A DNA stretch of 64,000 nt from Pontibacter roseus DSM 17521 (GTDB taxonomy: Bacteria; Bacteroidota; Bacteroidia; Cytophagales; Hymenobacteraceae): the NCBI RefSeq assembly GCF_000373265.1, contig NZ_KB890765.1:1-64000 (forward strand), given 5' to 3'. The position numbers were made by a program, and so were the translations under genes. The first letter of the stretch is position 1, and every line of letters starts with the position of its first letter. Shown here in pieces: positions 52,797-60,534 of the stretch. Under the pieces are notes generated by a model, which saw only the letters and a list, made by a program, of their open reading frames with translations, ran no database searches and was not told the DNA's origin.

Positions 52797-54095
52797 ATGG
52801 AGAAAACATTTACCCATTGGAGAATGATTTGTGGGGTGTTGGCGGTAACTGTGAGTTTTTTTGTGCAAAATTCAGCAATGGCGCAGATAAGCATGAACAG
52901 CGCGGGCAACACGTACATCCAAGATTTTAACGAGCTGCCGAGCACCGGTACGTCGGCTGAGATAGGAGTCAATGCAACTATCCCATTTGGGTGGACGGTG
53001 GAGCGCTCGGTGCCAGGTAGTGGGATGTTTGTGAACAATGGTTCTTATAGTACGGGAGGCCTATACAGTTACGGGCATACAAATTCAACTGATCGGGCAT
53101 TGGGTGCCATTTCTGCGGCAAAGCAAGGTGAGATTACCTACAACCTGTTGCTGCAAAACACCTCTGACCAACCCATCATCGCACTGAATGTGTCCTATGT
53201 GGGGGAGCAGTGGCGCAGCGGCAGCATCAACACAGGTGTACAGAGCCTGACTTTCTCTTACGCCGTAGCTGAGAGCCCTGCATCCTTCGACTTGTCTACC
53301 AGAGCAAGCGCCAAAGGCTGGGCATATGTGCCTTCCATGCAATTCAGCAGCCCTTATATCAAAAAGACTGCAGGGCATGTGAATGGGAATGATGCGGCAA
53401 ACCGGGCGCAATTCTCCTATACCTTACCCGTGGTTATACCTGCAGGCCATTACGTGATGCTGCGCTGGCGCGATGCGGATGAACTGGAACAGGACCATGG
53501 GCTGGCGATTGATGATGTGAAGGTAACGTGGGAGTTCGAGCAGGTCATCACGCCGCTTCCGGTGGAGCTGACGCACTTCTCGGCCAAGGCCAATGCGCGG
53601 ACGGTGGAGCTGGTTTGGACTACGGCCTCCGAACAGGACAACAGCCACTTCGATGTAGAGCGAAGCACGGACGGCAAAGTCTTTGAAGCGATAGGCAAGG
53701 TGAATGGACAAGGAACGACCAGCCTACGAACCAGCTATACCTTCCGGGATGTGCAGCCAGCATCAGGTACATCCTATTACAGGCTGAAACAGGTCGACTA
53801 CCACGGAACCTATACCTATTCCAAAGTAGAAGCCGTGCAAATGGCGGCACCAGTAGCCAACGCCTTGGTATATCCTACCATCGTTCATAGTGAACTCCGA
53901 GTAGAGTTGCCACAGGGGCACACCACTTATATTATGGCAATTTACGATAAGCAGGGGAGGAGCGTACTACAGCAGCAACTGACCTCCAACCAAATCCATA
54001 CCTTGGATGTGAGTCGCCTCAGACAGGGCAGTTACATGCTGGTGCTACACGATGCGAAGGGGCAGAAACAGGTGACACGCTTCCTGAAGAACTAA
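52797..54095 (+). CDS. T9SS type A sorting domain protein
   Basis: The 432 residues have a signal peptide (about 12-32, ending NSAMAQ), then a beta-sandwich region (about 35-245) ending in the metal-type GLAIDDVKVTWEF. A fibronectin-III-like unit follows (PVELTHFSAKANARTVELVW to YYRLKQVDYHGTYTYS). The C-terminal sorting domain (about 350-432) ends GSYMLVLHDAKGQKQVTRFLKN (tail QVTRFLKN). It should be secreted through the type IX system and attached to the surface. No catalytic domain recognised. Confidence 0.92.
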   Translation: MEKTFTHWRMICGVLAVTVSFFVQNSAMAQISMNSAGNTYIQDFNELPSTGTSAEIGVNATIPFGWTVERSVPGSGMFVNNGSYSTGGLYSYGHTNSTDRALGAISAAKQGEITYNLLLQNTSDQPIIALNVSYVGEQWRSGSINTGVQSLTFSYAVAESPASFDLSTRASAKGWAYVPSMQFSSPYIKKTAGHVNGNDAANRAQFSYTLPVVIPAGHYVMLRWRDADELEQDHGLAIDDVKVTWEFEQVITPLPVELTHFSAKANARTVELVWTTASEQDNSHFDVERSTDGKVFEAIGKVNGQGTTSLRTSYTFRDVQPASGTSYYRLKQVDYHGTYTYSKVEAVQMAAPVANALVYPTIVHSELRVELPQGHTTYIMAIYDKQGRSVLQQQLTSNQIHTLDVSRLRQGSYMLVLHDAKGQKQVTRFLKN

Positions 54096-54115
54096 GGTAT
54101 AGCACATACTCCAAA

Positions 54116-54154
54116 AGCAGAAGGCCCAGCTAAGTAATAGCTGGGCCTTCTGCT
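54116..54154. terminator. Terminator between T9SS cargo and iscA genes
   Basis: A perfect 16-bp stem, 54116-54131 with 54139-54154, with a 7-base loop, serves both converging transcripts. Confidence 0.85.
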
Positions 54155-54175
54155 CTGTATAAGCCGCTGTCTTTA

Positions 54176-54502
54176 TTACACCGAGAAGCTATCGCCGCAA
54201 CCGCAGGTACGGGAAGCGTTCGGGTTGTTGAAGTAGAAGCCTTTGCCGTTCAAGCCGTCTGAGAAGTCGAGCTCGGTGCCGGCCAGGTATAGGAAGCTCT
54301 TCATGTCTACCACCACCTTGATGCCTTTGTCCTCAAACTCCTGGTCCATGGGTTTCACCTCATCATCAAAGTCGAGGTTGTAGGAGAGGCCGGAACAGCC
54401 GCCGCCGGCAACAGATGCACGCAGACGGAACGTATCATCGAGCTGCGCATCCTGCTTCAGTCTCAATACTTTCTCTTTTGCTTTGTCTGATACTGTTATC
54501 AT
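54176..54502 (-). CDS. iscA: A-type iron-sulfur carrier protein
   Basis: HesB/IscA/ErpA family, 108 residues. The three ligand Cys are in [11 protein letters not shown] and [10 protein letters not shown]. It transfers Fe-S clusters to apoproteins. It is last of four genes in iscS-iscU-orf-iscA. Confidence 0.93.
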   Translation of the reverse strand: MITVSDKAKEKVLRLKQDAQLDDTFRLRASVAGGGCSGLSYNLDFDDEVKPMDQEFEDKGIKVVVDMKSFLYLAGTELDFSDGLNGKGFYFNNPNASRTCGCGDSFSV

Positions 54503-54514
54503 AATCCTTTCTTT

Positions 54515-54922
54515 TTAAGATACCGGGTTCAACACCACGCTGAAAACAGTGATGGTATTCATGTCCCGGCCAAAGTATAACTTGTCAAGCGCCTCGTACA
54601 TGTTGCGCGCCCGGAAGTAGGAAGTGTTCAGTTCCTTGTCTCCGCGCGCCATCCACTGCACGGTATAGGGGCTTTCTTTGTCCTTGTAACTGCGCACATA
54701 GTCCAGCATCTTGCGGAGCGCGTCCACCTTGTCATAGCCTGTTTCCGTATGGAACAAGAACGACTGGTGGTGGCGCGGGTTCACCGTGATGAGGTCCAGG
54801 CGCACTTTATTGTCCAGCTGCCTGAATTCAAAAAGCAGACTGTCACCGCTTAGGCCTAAGTGGTTCTCAATCTGCTTCTGAATGCGTGCACTTTCAACGT
54901 GCACCTCTGTCGTTGACTCCAT
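54515..54922 (-). CDS. Conserved-looking protein in the isc operon
   Basis: A 135-residue soluble protein between iscU and iscA, with 12- and 15-base gaps on either side. No Cys is present, so it is not itself a cluster scaffold. It is rich in charged and aromatic residues (LGLSGDSLLFEFRQLDNKVR, then TVQWMARGDKELNTSYFRARN). No family recognised. Position implies an accessory role in cluster assembly. Confidence 0.8.
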   Translation of the reverse strand: MESTTEVHVESARIQKQIENHLGLSGDSLLFEFRQLDNKVRLDLITVNPRHHQSFLFHTETGYDKVDALRKMLDYVRSYKDKESPYTVQWMARGDKELNTSYFRARNMYEALDKLYFGRDMNTITVFSVVLNPVS

Positions 54923-54937
54923 TCGTGAGTCGGTGTC

Positions 54938-55351
54938 TTAGTGGTGAGACTTAGGCATTTCCAGTGCCGGCAATCCGTTCTTTACTCTGTAGTCGTTGAT
55001 GGCAGACTTGATAGCGTCTTCCGCCAGTACAGAGCAGTGGATTTTCACAGGAGGCAAAGCCAGCTCTTCCACAATGTCCATGTTGTCGATAGAGAGTGCT
55101 TCGTCCACAGACTTTCCTTTCAGCCACTCAGTAGCCAGAGAAGAAGAAGCGATGGCAGAACCACAACCGAAAGTCTTGAACTTCGCATCGGTGATAATCT
55201 GGTTTTCGTCCACTTCAATCTGCAGACGCATCACGTCACCGCACTCAGGTGCACCCACCAGGCCAGTACCCACGTTGTTTTTCGCCTTGTCAAGCGTACC
55301 AACGTTGCGTGGGTTGTTATAATGATCGATTACTTTATCTGAATAAGCCAT
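54938..55351 (-). CDS. iscU: Fe-S cluster assembly scaffold IscU
   Basis: 137 residues. The three Cys are in GAPECGDVMRL, FGCGSAIASS and IHCSVLAEDAI, with the expected Asp after the first. The LPPVK motif, which HscA binds, is present (ALPPVKIH). No hscA or hscB gene is near. Confidence 0.96.
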   Translation of the reverse strand: MAYSDKVIDHYNNPRNVGTLDKAKNNVGTGLVGAPECGDVMRLQIEVDENQIITDAKFKTFGCGSAIASSSLATEWLKGKSVDEALSIDNMDIVEELALPPVKIHCSVLAEDAIKSAINDYRVKNGLPALEMPKSHH

Positions 55352-55430
55352 AGCTATTTATAATTACAGTGTGTGTTATGAATGATGAAACAGAAGCTTT
55401 GAACAGCCTCTGCTTCATTGTTGTCAAATC

Positions 55431-56645
55431 TTAGTGTTCCGCCCACTCAATTGAGTTCAGGTCGATGCCTTCTTTGAACATCTCCCACAGTGGCGACATC
55501 TCACGCAATTTAGCAACAGCCTCTTTCACGTGGTTAATAGCGAAGTCGATTTCCTCTTCCGTTGTGAAGCGGCTCAAGCCGAAACGCAGCGAAGAGTGTG
55601 CCAGGTCGTCACTTAATCCTAATGCTTTTAGTACGTAGGAAGGTTCCAAAGAAGCGGAGGTACAGGCAGATCCGGAGGATACGGCGATGTCCTTCACACC
55701 CATCATCAGGCCTTCGCCTTCTACATACTTGAAAGAGATGTTGGATACGTGTGGCAGACGGTGCTCACGCGAACCGTTCACATACGATTCCTCTATTGTC
55801 AGCAGCTCACGCTCCAGACGGTCACGCATGGCGGACAGACGGGCGGTATCAGCTGCCATGTCTTGCTTACAGATTTCACAGGCCTTGCCCAGGCCTACTA
55901 TACCTGTTACGTTCAGTGTGCCAGAACGCATGCCACGCTCATGTCCGCCACCGTCCATTTGGGCAGTTACTTTCACACGTGGGTTCTTACGACGCACATA
56001 CAGCGCGCCTATACCTTTTGGGCCATACATCTTGTGTCCGGAGAAGGCCATCAGGTCGATGCCATCTGCTTCTACGTCCACTGGAATCTTGCCCACTGCT
56101 TGTGTCGCGTCTGTGAAGAACAGCACACCGTGCTTCTTGGCAATAGCAGAAATCTCACGGATTGGCTGAATCACGCCTACCTCGTTGTTGCCATACATGA
56201 TGGAGATGAGGATGGTCTTATCTGTAATGGATTCTTCAAGCTGCTTCAGGTCAATCAGGCCTTCCGCGTTCACGGGCAGGTAAGTCACCTTGCCACCTAT
56301 CTTCTCGATATGCTTGCAAGTGTCCAGCACCGCCTTGTGCTCTGTGGTAGCCGTAATGATGTGGTTACCCTTGGAGGCATACATCTCAAACACGCCTTTG
56401 ATAGCCAGGTTGTCTGACTCGGTTGCGCCTGAGGTGAAGATGATTTCTTTTGGAGAGCAGTTAATCAATGCGGCAATCTGCTCACGGGCATAGTCAACAG
56501 CCTCTTCAGCATGCCAGCCGAAAGCATGGTTGCGCGATGCGGCATTACCAAACTTGCTGGTAAAGTAGGGCATCATAGCCTCCAGCACGCGCGGGTCCAT
56601 GGGCGTAGTGGCGTTGTTGTCTAAATATATCGGAAATGTTAGCAT
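55431..56645 (-). CDS. iscS: Cysteine desulfurase IscS
   Basis: Class V PLP aminotransferase-fold enzyme of 404 residues that supplies sulfur. PLP Lys is in [16 protein letters not shown], catalytic Cys in [16 protein letters not shown], and the start [13 protein letters not shown] is typical. It is first in the operon. No IscR gene is visible upstream. Confidence 0.96.
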   Translation of the reverse strand: MLTFPIYLDNNATTPMDPRVLEAMMPYFTSKFGNAASRNHAFGWHAEEAVDYAREQIAALINCSPKEIIFTSGATESDNLAIKGVFEMYASKGNHIITATTEHKAVLDTCKHIEKIGGKVTYLPVNAEGLIDLKQLEESITDKTILISIMYGNNEVGVIQPIREISAIAKKHGVLFFTDATQAVGKIPVDVEADGIDLMAFSGHKMYGPKGIGALYVRRKNPRVKVTAQMDGGGHERGMRSGTLNVTGIVGLGKACEICKQDMAADTARLSAMRDRLERELLTIEESYVNGSREHRLPHVSNISFKYVEGEGLMMGVKDIAVSSGSACTSASLEPSYVLKALGLSDDLAHSSLRFGLSRFTTEEEIDFAINHVKEAVAKLREMSPLWEMFKEGIDLNSIEWAEH

Positions 56646-56762
56646 ATCACTATTTTTTATCTCTTTTTGTCCTGTTTACTAAACAGTAGTAAGAAATTAT
56701 TAGTTTTGGATTCGGTGCAAAATTACTAAAAAAAGCTTACTTAGACTAATTACAAATTGAAA

Positions 56763-57164
56763 ATGCTTAACGTAGAACATATAGGTATAGCAGTTAAAAA
56801 TTTCAGTGAGGCAAATGGCCTGTATTTTAAACTGCTGGGCGTAGAGCCCTACAAAACAGAGTTCGTGGAGTCGGAGGCGGTGAACACCTCCTTCTTCAAG
56901 GTGGGCGGCACAAAGATAGAGCTGCTGGAGGGGACCACACCGGATAGCGCCATCAGCAAATTTGTGGAGAAGCGCGGCGAAGGGATACACCATATCGCCT
57001 TTGAGGTGGAGGACATTCTGGCGGAGATGGAGCGATTGAAAAACGAAGGCTTCACGCTGCTGAACGAAGTGCCTAAGAAAGGTGCCGACAACAAGCTGGT
57101 TTGCTTTGTTCACCCCAAGAGCGCCAATGGCGTGCTGGTGGAACTGACGCAGGAGATTAAGTAA
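56763..57164 (+). CDS. mce: Methylmalonyl-CoA epimerase
   Basis: Vicinal-oxygen-chelate fold, 133 residues from ATG at 56763. Metal ligands are His in VEHIGIAV, His in IHHIAFEV and Glu in VLVELTQE. It interconverts the methylmalonyl-CoA epimers in propionate metabolism. A TTG at 56757 would add two residues. Confidence 0.92.
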   Translation: MLNVEHIGIAVKNFSEANGLYFKLLGVEPYKTEFVESEAVNTSFFKVGGTKIELLEGTTPDSAISKFVEKRGEGIHHIAFEVEDILAEMERLKNEGFTLLNEVPKKGADNKLVCFVHPKSANGVLVELTQEIK

Positions 57165-57247
57165 CTTGTTGATTGCCAACTGCTGATTGTTGTCACAAAC
57201 GACGTAAACCAATCACAGGAGCAATCAGCAACTAACAATTCAAAACT

Positions 57248-57820
57248 ATGAAACACTTACTGAAGGAGATACAGGCGGCAGAGGAGGAGCTGTTGGTCGG
57301 CAACGTCATCCTATACCCGACCGACACGGTATGGGGCATAGGCTGCGACGCCGAGAACCCCAGGGCTGTCAGGAAAATCTACAAGATTAAGGAACGCCAG
57401 GAATCGAAGTCAATGATTATACTGGTGAGTGACGTGGAGATGCTCCGGCGCTATGTGCAGGAGGTGCCCACTGGACTTGAGCGACTGGTGGAGGCGCAGG
57501 AACGGCCGACAACCTACGTGCTGTCGGGGGGGCAGAACCTGCCGCAGGAGCTGGTGGCCGAAGATGGCAGCATAGGTATACGTGTGGTCAAAGAGGAGTT
57601 CTGCCACCGCTTGATACTACAGATAGGCAGGCCCCTCGTCTCGACTTCAGCCAACCTGAGCGGTGAACCTTCCCCTAGGTCCTTCTCCGAGATATCGGAT
57701 GAGATAAAGCAGCGCGTGGACTATGTGGTGCAGTGGCGGCAGGAAGAGGAGGTGGAGGCGCGTCCGTCCCGCATTGTGCAGATTGACTGGAACGGGAAGC
57801 AGACCGTCATCCGGGAATAA
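57248..57820 (+). CDS. tsaC: L-threonylcarbamoyladenylate synthase
   Basis: YrdC/Sua5 domain only, 190 residues. It makes threonylcarbamoyl-AMP for t6A in tRNA. Visible: ILYPTDTVWGIGCDA, IYKIKERQESKSMIILV, and PLVSTSANLSGEPSP. It lies next to the CCA-adding enzyme gene, another tRNA maturation gene. Confidence 0.94.
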   Translation: MKHLLKEIQAAEEELLVGNVILYPTDTVWGIGCDAENPRAVRKIYKIKERQESKSMIILVSDVEMLRRYVQEVPTGLERLVEAQERPTTYVLSGGQNLPQELVAEDGSIGIRVVKEEFCHRLILQIGRPLVSTSANLSGEPSPRSFSEISDEIKQRVDYVVQWRQEEEVEARPSRIVQIDWNGKQTVIRE

Positions 57821-57869
57821 AGCGCAGGCGAAATTGCGCAGGCTTTGAATTTATCTCTTTACTTTTGTG

Positions 57870-57900
57870 CCTCAGGCGTATGTTTTTGTACGGCCTGAGG
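57870..57900 (+). terminator. Hairpin between tsaC and cca
   Basis: CCTCAGGC and GCCTGAGG (8 bp) plus possible inner pairs are followed by TTTTGATTTT and then directly by the cca start codon. It may end tsaC. A TACTTTTG box at 57861-57868 could alternatively put the hairpin in the cca leader. Confidence 0.55.
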
Positions 57901-57913
57901 TTTTGATTTTAGA

Positions 57914-59356
57914 ATGGATACAATAAAACTACCAGAGCACCCCATTTTCGATACAGTGGCCGCTGCGGCGGCCGAAGCAGGCGTAGAGGCCTACGTGATT
58001 GGGGGCTTTGTGCGTGACCTGGTGCTGAAACGGCCTTCGAAAGACATTGATGTGGTATGCGTGGGCGATGGCATAGAACTAGCGGAACTGGTGTCACATA
58101 AACTGCCTCATAAACCCAAGGTGTCGGTGTTCAAGAATTTTGGTACCGCCATGCTGCGCTCCGGGGAGTGGGAAGTGGAGTTTGTGGGTGCCCGCAAAGA
58201 GTCGTACCGGGAGCACTCGCGCAAGCCTGAAGTGGAGACAGGCACGCTGGAAGACGATTTGAAGCGGCGCGATTTCACCATTAACGCATTAGGCATCAGC
58301 CTGAACAAGCAGAGCTACGGTGTCTTGATTGACCGCTTCGAAGGCCTGAAGGATATGAAGCGCAAAATCATCCGGACGCCACTGGAACCAGGTATAACTT
58401 TCTCGGATGACCCGCTTCGTATGATGCGCGCCATCCGCTTCGCCAGCCAGCTCAACTTCGACATAGCCCCGGAAACCTTTGATGCCATCATCGACAACAA
58501 GGAGCGCATCAAGATTGTGTCGCAGGAGCGCATCACGGATGAGCTGAACAAAATCGTGCTTTCGCCTAAGCCTTCTTATGGTTTCAAGCTACTGTTCGCC
58601 TCTGGGTTGCTGCAACTCATCTTCCCCAAAATGGCGGAGCTGCAGGGTGTGGAGACCATCAAGGGCAATTCACACAAAGATAATTTTTACCATACCTTGC
58701 AGGTGCTCGACAATGTGGCCGAGGTGTCGGATGACCTGTGGCTGCGCTGGTCGGCCATCCTGCACGACATTGCCAAACCGGATACCAAACGCTACCATGA
58801 GAAAGTGGGCTGGACCTTCCATGGCCACGAGGAGCGGGGCGCCCGTATGGTGCCCAAACTGTTCAAAGACCTGAAGCTGCCGCTGAACGAGCACATGAAG
58901 TACGTGCAGAAGCTGGTTCGCCTGCACCTGCGCCCCATTGCGCTGGTGAAAGACACGGTGACCGACTCCGCCATACGGAGGCTGCTGTTTGAGGCAGGCG
59001 ATGACATAGAAGGGCTCATGAAGCTCTGTCGCGCCGACATCACCTCCAAAAACGACAACAAAGTGAAGCGCTACCTTCAAAACTTCGACAAGGTGGAAAA
59101 GCGCCTGGTGGAGGTGGAGGAAAGCGATAAACTGCGCAACTTCCAACCAGTCATCACCGGCGAAATCATCATGGAAACCTTCGGATTGAGTCCTTCCAAA
59201 ACAGTAGGTGAACTGAAGGAAGTGCTGACGGAGGCGATACTGGAGGGCACTGTGAAAAACGAATTCGATGAAGCGTACGCTTACCTCCTGAACGCCGGAA
59301 AGGCGAAGGGACTTGGCGTGGTAAAGATGCTATCTCCTACGGAAAAAGGGGAGTAG
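57914..59356 (+). CDS. cca: CCA tRNA nucleotidyltransferase with HD domain
   Basis: The 480 residues combine a class II nucleotidyltransferase head (VIGGFVRDLVLKRPSKDIDV with GGxVRD and DxD), RRDFTINAL, DDPLRMMRAIRFASQL, and an HD-like domain (WSAILHDIAKPDT and FHGHEERGARM). It adds or repairs the 3' CCA of tRNAs. The HD part may act as a phosphohydrolase. The stop codon leads directly into AGGTATACCT. Confidence 0.94.
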   Translation: MDTIKLPEHPIFDTVAAAAAEAGVEAYVIGGFVRDLVLKRPSKDIDVVCVGDGIELAELVSHKLPHKPKVSVFKNFGTAMLRSGEWEVEFVGARKESYREHSRKPEVETGTLEDDLKRRDFTINALGISLNKQSYGVLIDRFEGLKDMKRKIIRTPLEPGITFSDDPLRMMRAIRFASQLNFDIAPETFDAIIDNKERIKIVSQERITDELNKIVLSPKPSYGFKLLFASGLLQLIFPKMAELQGVETIKGNSHKDNFYHTLQVLDNVAEVSDDLWLRWSAILHDIAKPDTKRYHEKVGWTFHGHEERGARMVPKLFKDLKLPLNEHMKYVQKLVRLHLRPIALVKDTVTDSAIRRLLFEAGDDIEGLMKLCRADITSKNDNKVKRYLQNFDKVEKRLVEVEESDKLRNFQPVITGEIIMETFGLSPSKTVGELKEVLTEAILEGTVKNEFDEAYAYLLNAGKAKGLGVVKMLSPTEKGE

Positions 59357-59380
59357 GTATACCTGCTCCTCTTGAATTTT

Positions 59381-60253
59381 CTACTGCAATGCGCACATAA
59401 TGGCTGCCGCCTGCATGGGCACATGGTTTCTTCCTACTACCGCAAACACCCGTTCGCCCCGCAGCACTGCCTCCGTCAGGAGCCGGTACATGTGCAGGTT
59501 GCGGTACTCGCTGCTTTGCCGGTTGATGGTGTTGGTGAACTTCCCGCCGGTCATTTCTCCATCATCGACTGGCGTGAACCATTCCGAAGGGGCTTCCCAC
59601 CAATTGGCCGGCGCTGACCAGTATTTCGCATAGGCCGGCTGTAGCGACTCCACGTCCGGCAGCACAGTGGCGAAGGCAGGTATAAGCTGGTTGGCCCGCT
59701 GCAGCAGTTGGGCGATGGCGGCTTTTATTTGTGTCTCATCCATACCTTTGCGCTCCCGCAGCCGGCTCGCCTCCCGCAGAATATAGAACAGCTTGATTTG
59801 CTCCGGCGTGAATTCCTTCCGTGAGAGCAGGTGCTCCACTTCCTGCTGTGGCTTTGGCTCCAGCGACTCCGTCTTTATACCCTCGGCCCTCGCCAGGTGC
59901 CGTACAAACCCTGATTCACCAAACTGCTGTATCGTCTCGGTTTCTGAACCGGCTATACCTCGGTCTGGCCCTTCAAAGAAAGCGATGGTCGGCTTTTGTT
60001 CCTTCCAAGCCTGACGTATGACCTGAAATTGTTCATGTGTGGTGTCATCCGAATGGATGGCCCCGATGTAGTGAAGGCTGCCGCCGTTTTGGGACGTTAC
60101 AACCAACGACCACTCTGTCTCCGGCGTCTCCTTCCAGCCCAGGTACGAGACCAGTTTTGCGTCGCAGGCAGAGGGTTGCCATACCTGTGCCATGGCGCTG
60201 GTGGTGATGAAAGAGGCGGCTGTGAGCAGGAAAAGAAAATTCATCTTCAACAT
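59381..60253 (-). CDS. TraB/GumN-like exported protein
   Basis: Signal peptide at the N-terminus (MNFLFLLTAASFITTSAMA). The 290-residue protein then has HYIGAIHSDDTTH near 60, TIAFFEGPDRG near 90, and VFAVVGRNHVPMQ near the C-terminus. Two GxxH motifs with an intervening Glu are the pattern of the TraB/TIKI hydrolase superfamily; the match is moderate. Start could also be the ATG at 60244. Confidence 0.6.
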   Translation of the reverse strand: MLKMNFLFLLTAASFITTSAMAQVWQPSACDAKLVSYLGWKETPETEWSLVVTSQNGGSLHYIGAIHSDDTTHEQFQVIRQAWKEQKPTIAFFEGPDRGIAGSETETIQQFGESGFVRHLARAEGIKTESLEPKPQQEVEHLLSRKEFTPEQIKLFYILREASRLRERKGMDETQIKAAIAQLLQRANQLIPAFATVLPDVESLQPAYAKYWSAPANWWEAPSEWFTPVDDGEMTGGKFTNTINRQSSEYRNLHMYRLLTEAVLRGERVFAVVGRNHVPMQAAAIMCALQ

Positions 60254-60331
60254 AGTCTGTTCTGGTAGGATTGGTAAACTGCAGGTATAGGAAGTTTTGT
60301 GGCGGCCTTTCACAGGCTGAAAACCACCAAA

Positions 60332-60384
60332 ACCAGAGGGGCCGCCCCTATATCAGGGCTATGATATGGAGCGGCCCCTCTGGT
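60332..60384. repeat. Long hairpin with 14-bp G+C-rich stem
   Basis: ACCAGAGGGGCCGC (60332-60345) pairs with GCGGCCCCTCTGGT (60371-60384). Within the loop ATATCA pairs with TGATAT. It lies between two minus-strand genes, upstream of the TraB-like gene and downstream of the pspC gene. It could be a terminator or an RNA structure; the T-run is absent. Confidence 0.6.
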
Positions 60385-60472
60385 GAATGACTGAACCCAG
60401 ATAGTTTGGTTCAACTCGGGGAGAAGAAATCAGGTGGAACGGGTAGTTTTATCTTGTACTAAGAGCAGGTGT

Positions 60473-60505
60473 GGTGGGCCCAGGTATGGGTATGCCGAGC
60501 CCACC
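60473..60505 (-). terminator. Hairpin after the PspC-domain gene
   Basis: GGTGGGC and GCCCACC pair over 7 bases, 30 bases beyond the stop of the PspC-domain gene. Weak tail. Confidence 0.4.
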
Positions 60506-60534
60506 GCCATCTTGTTCAATCAGAGGTAAAGTGC

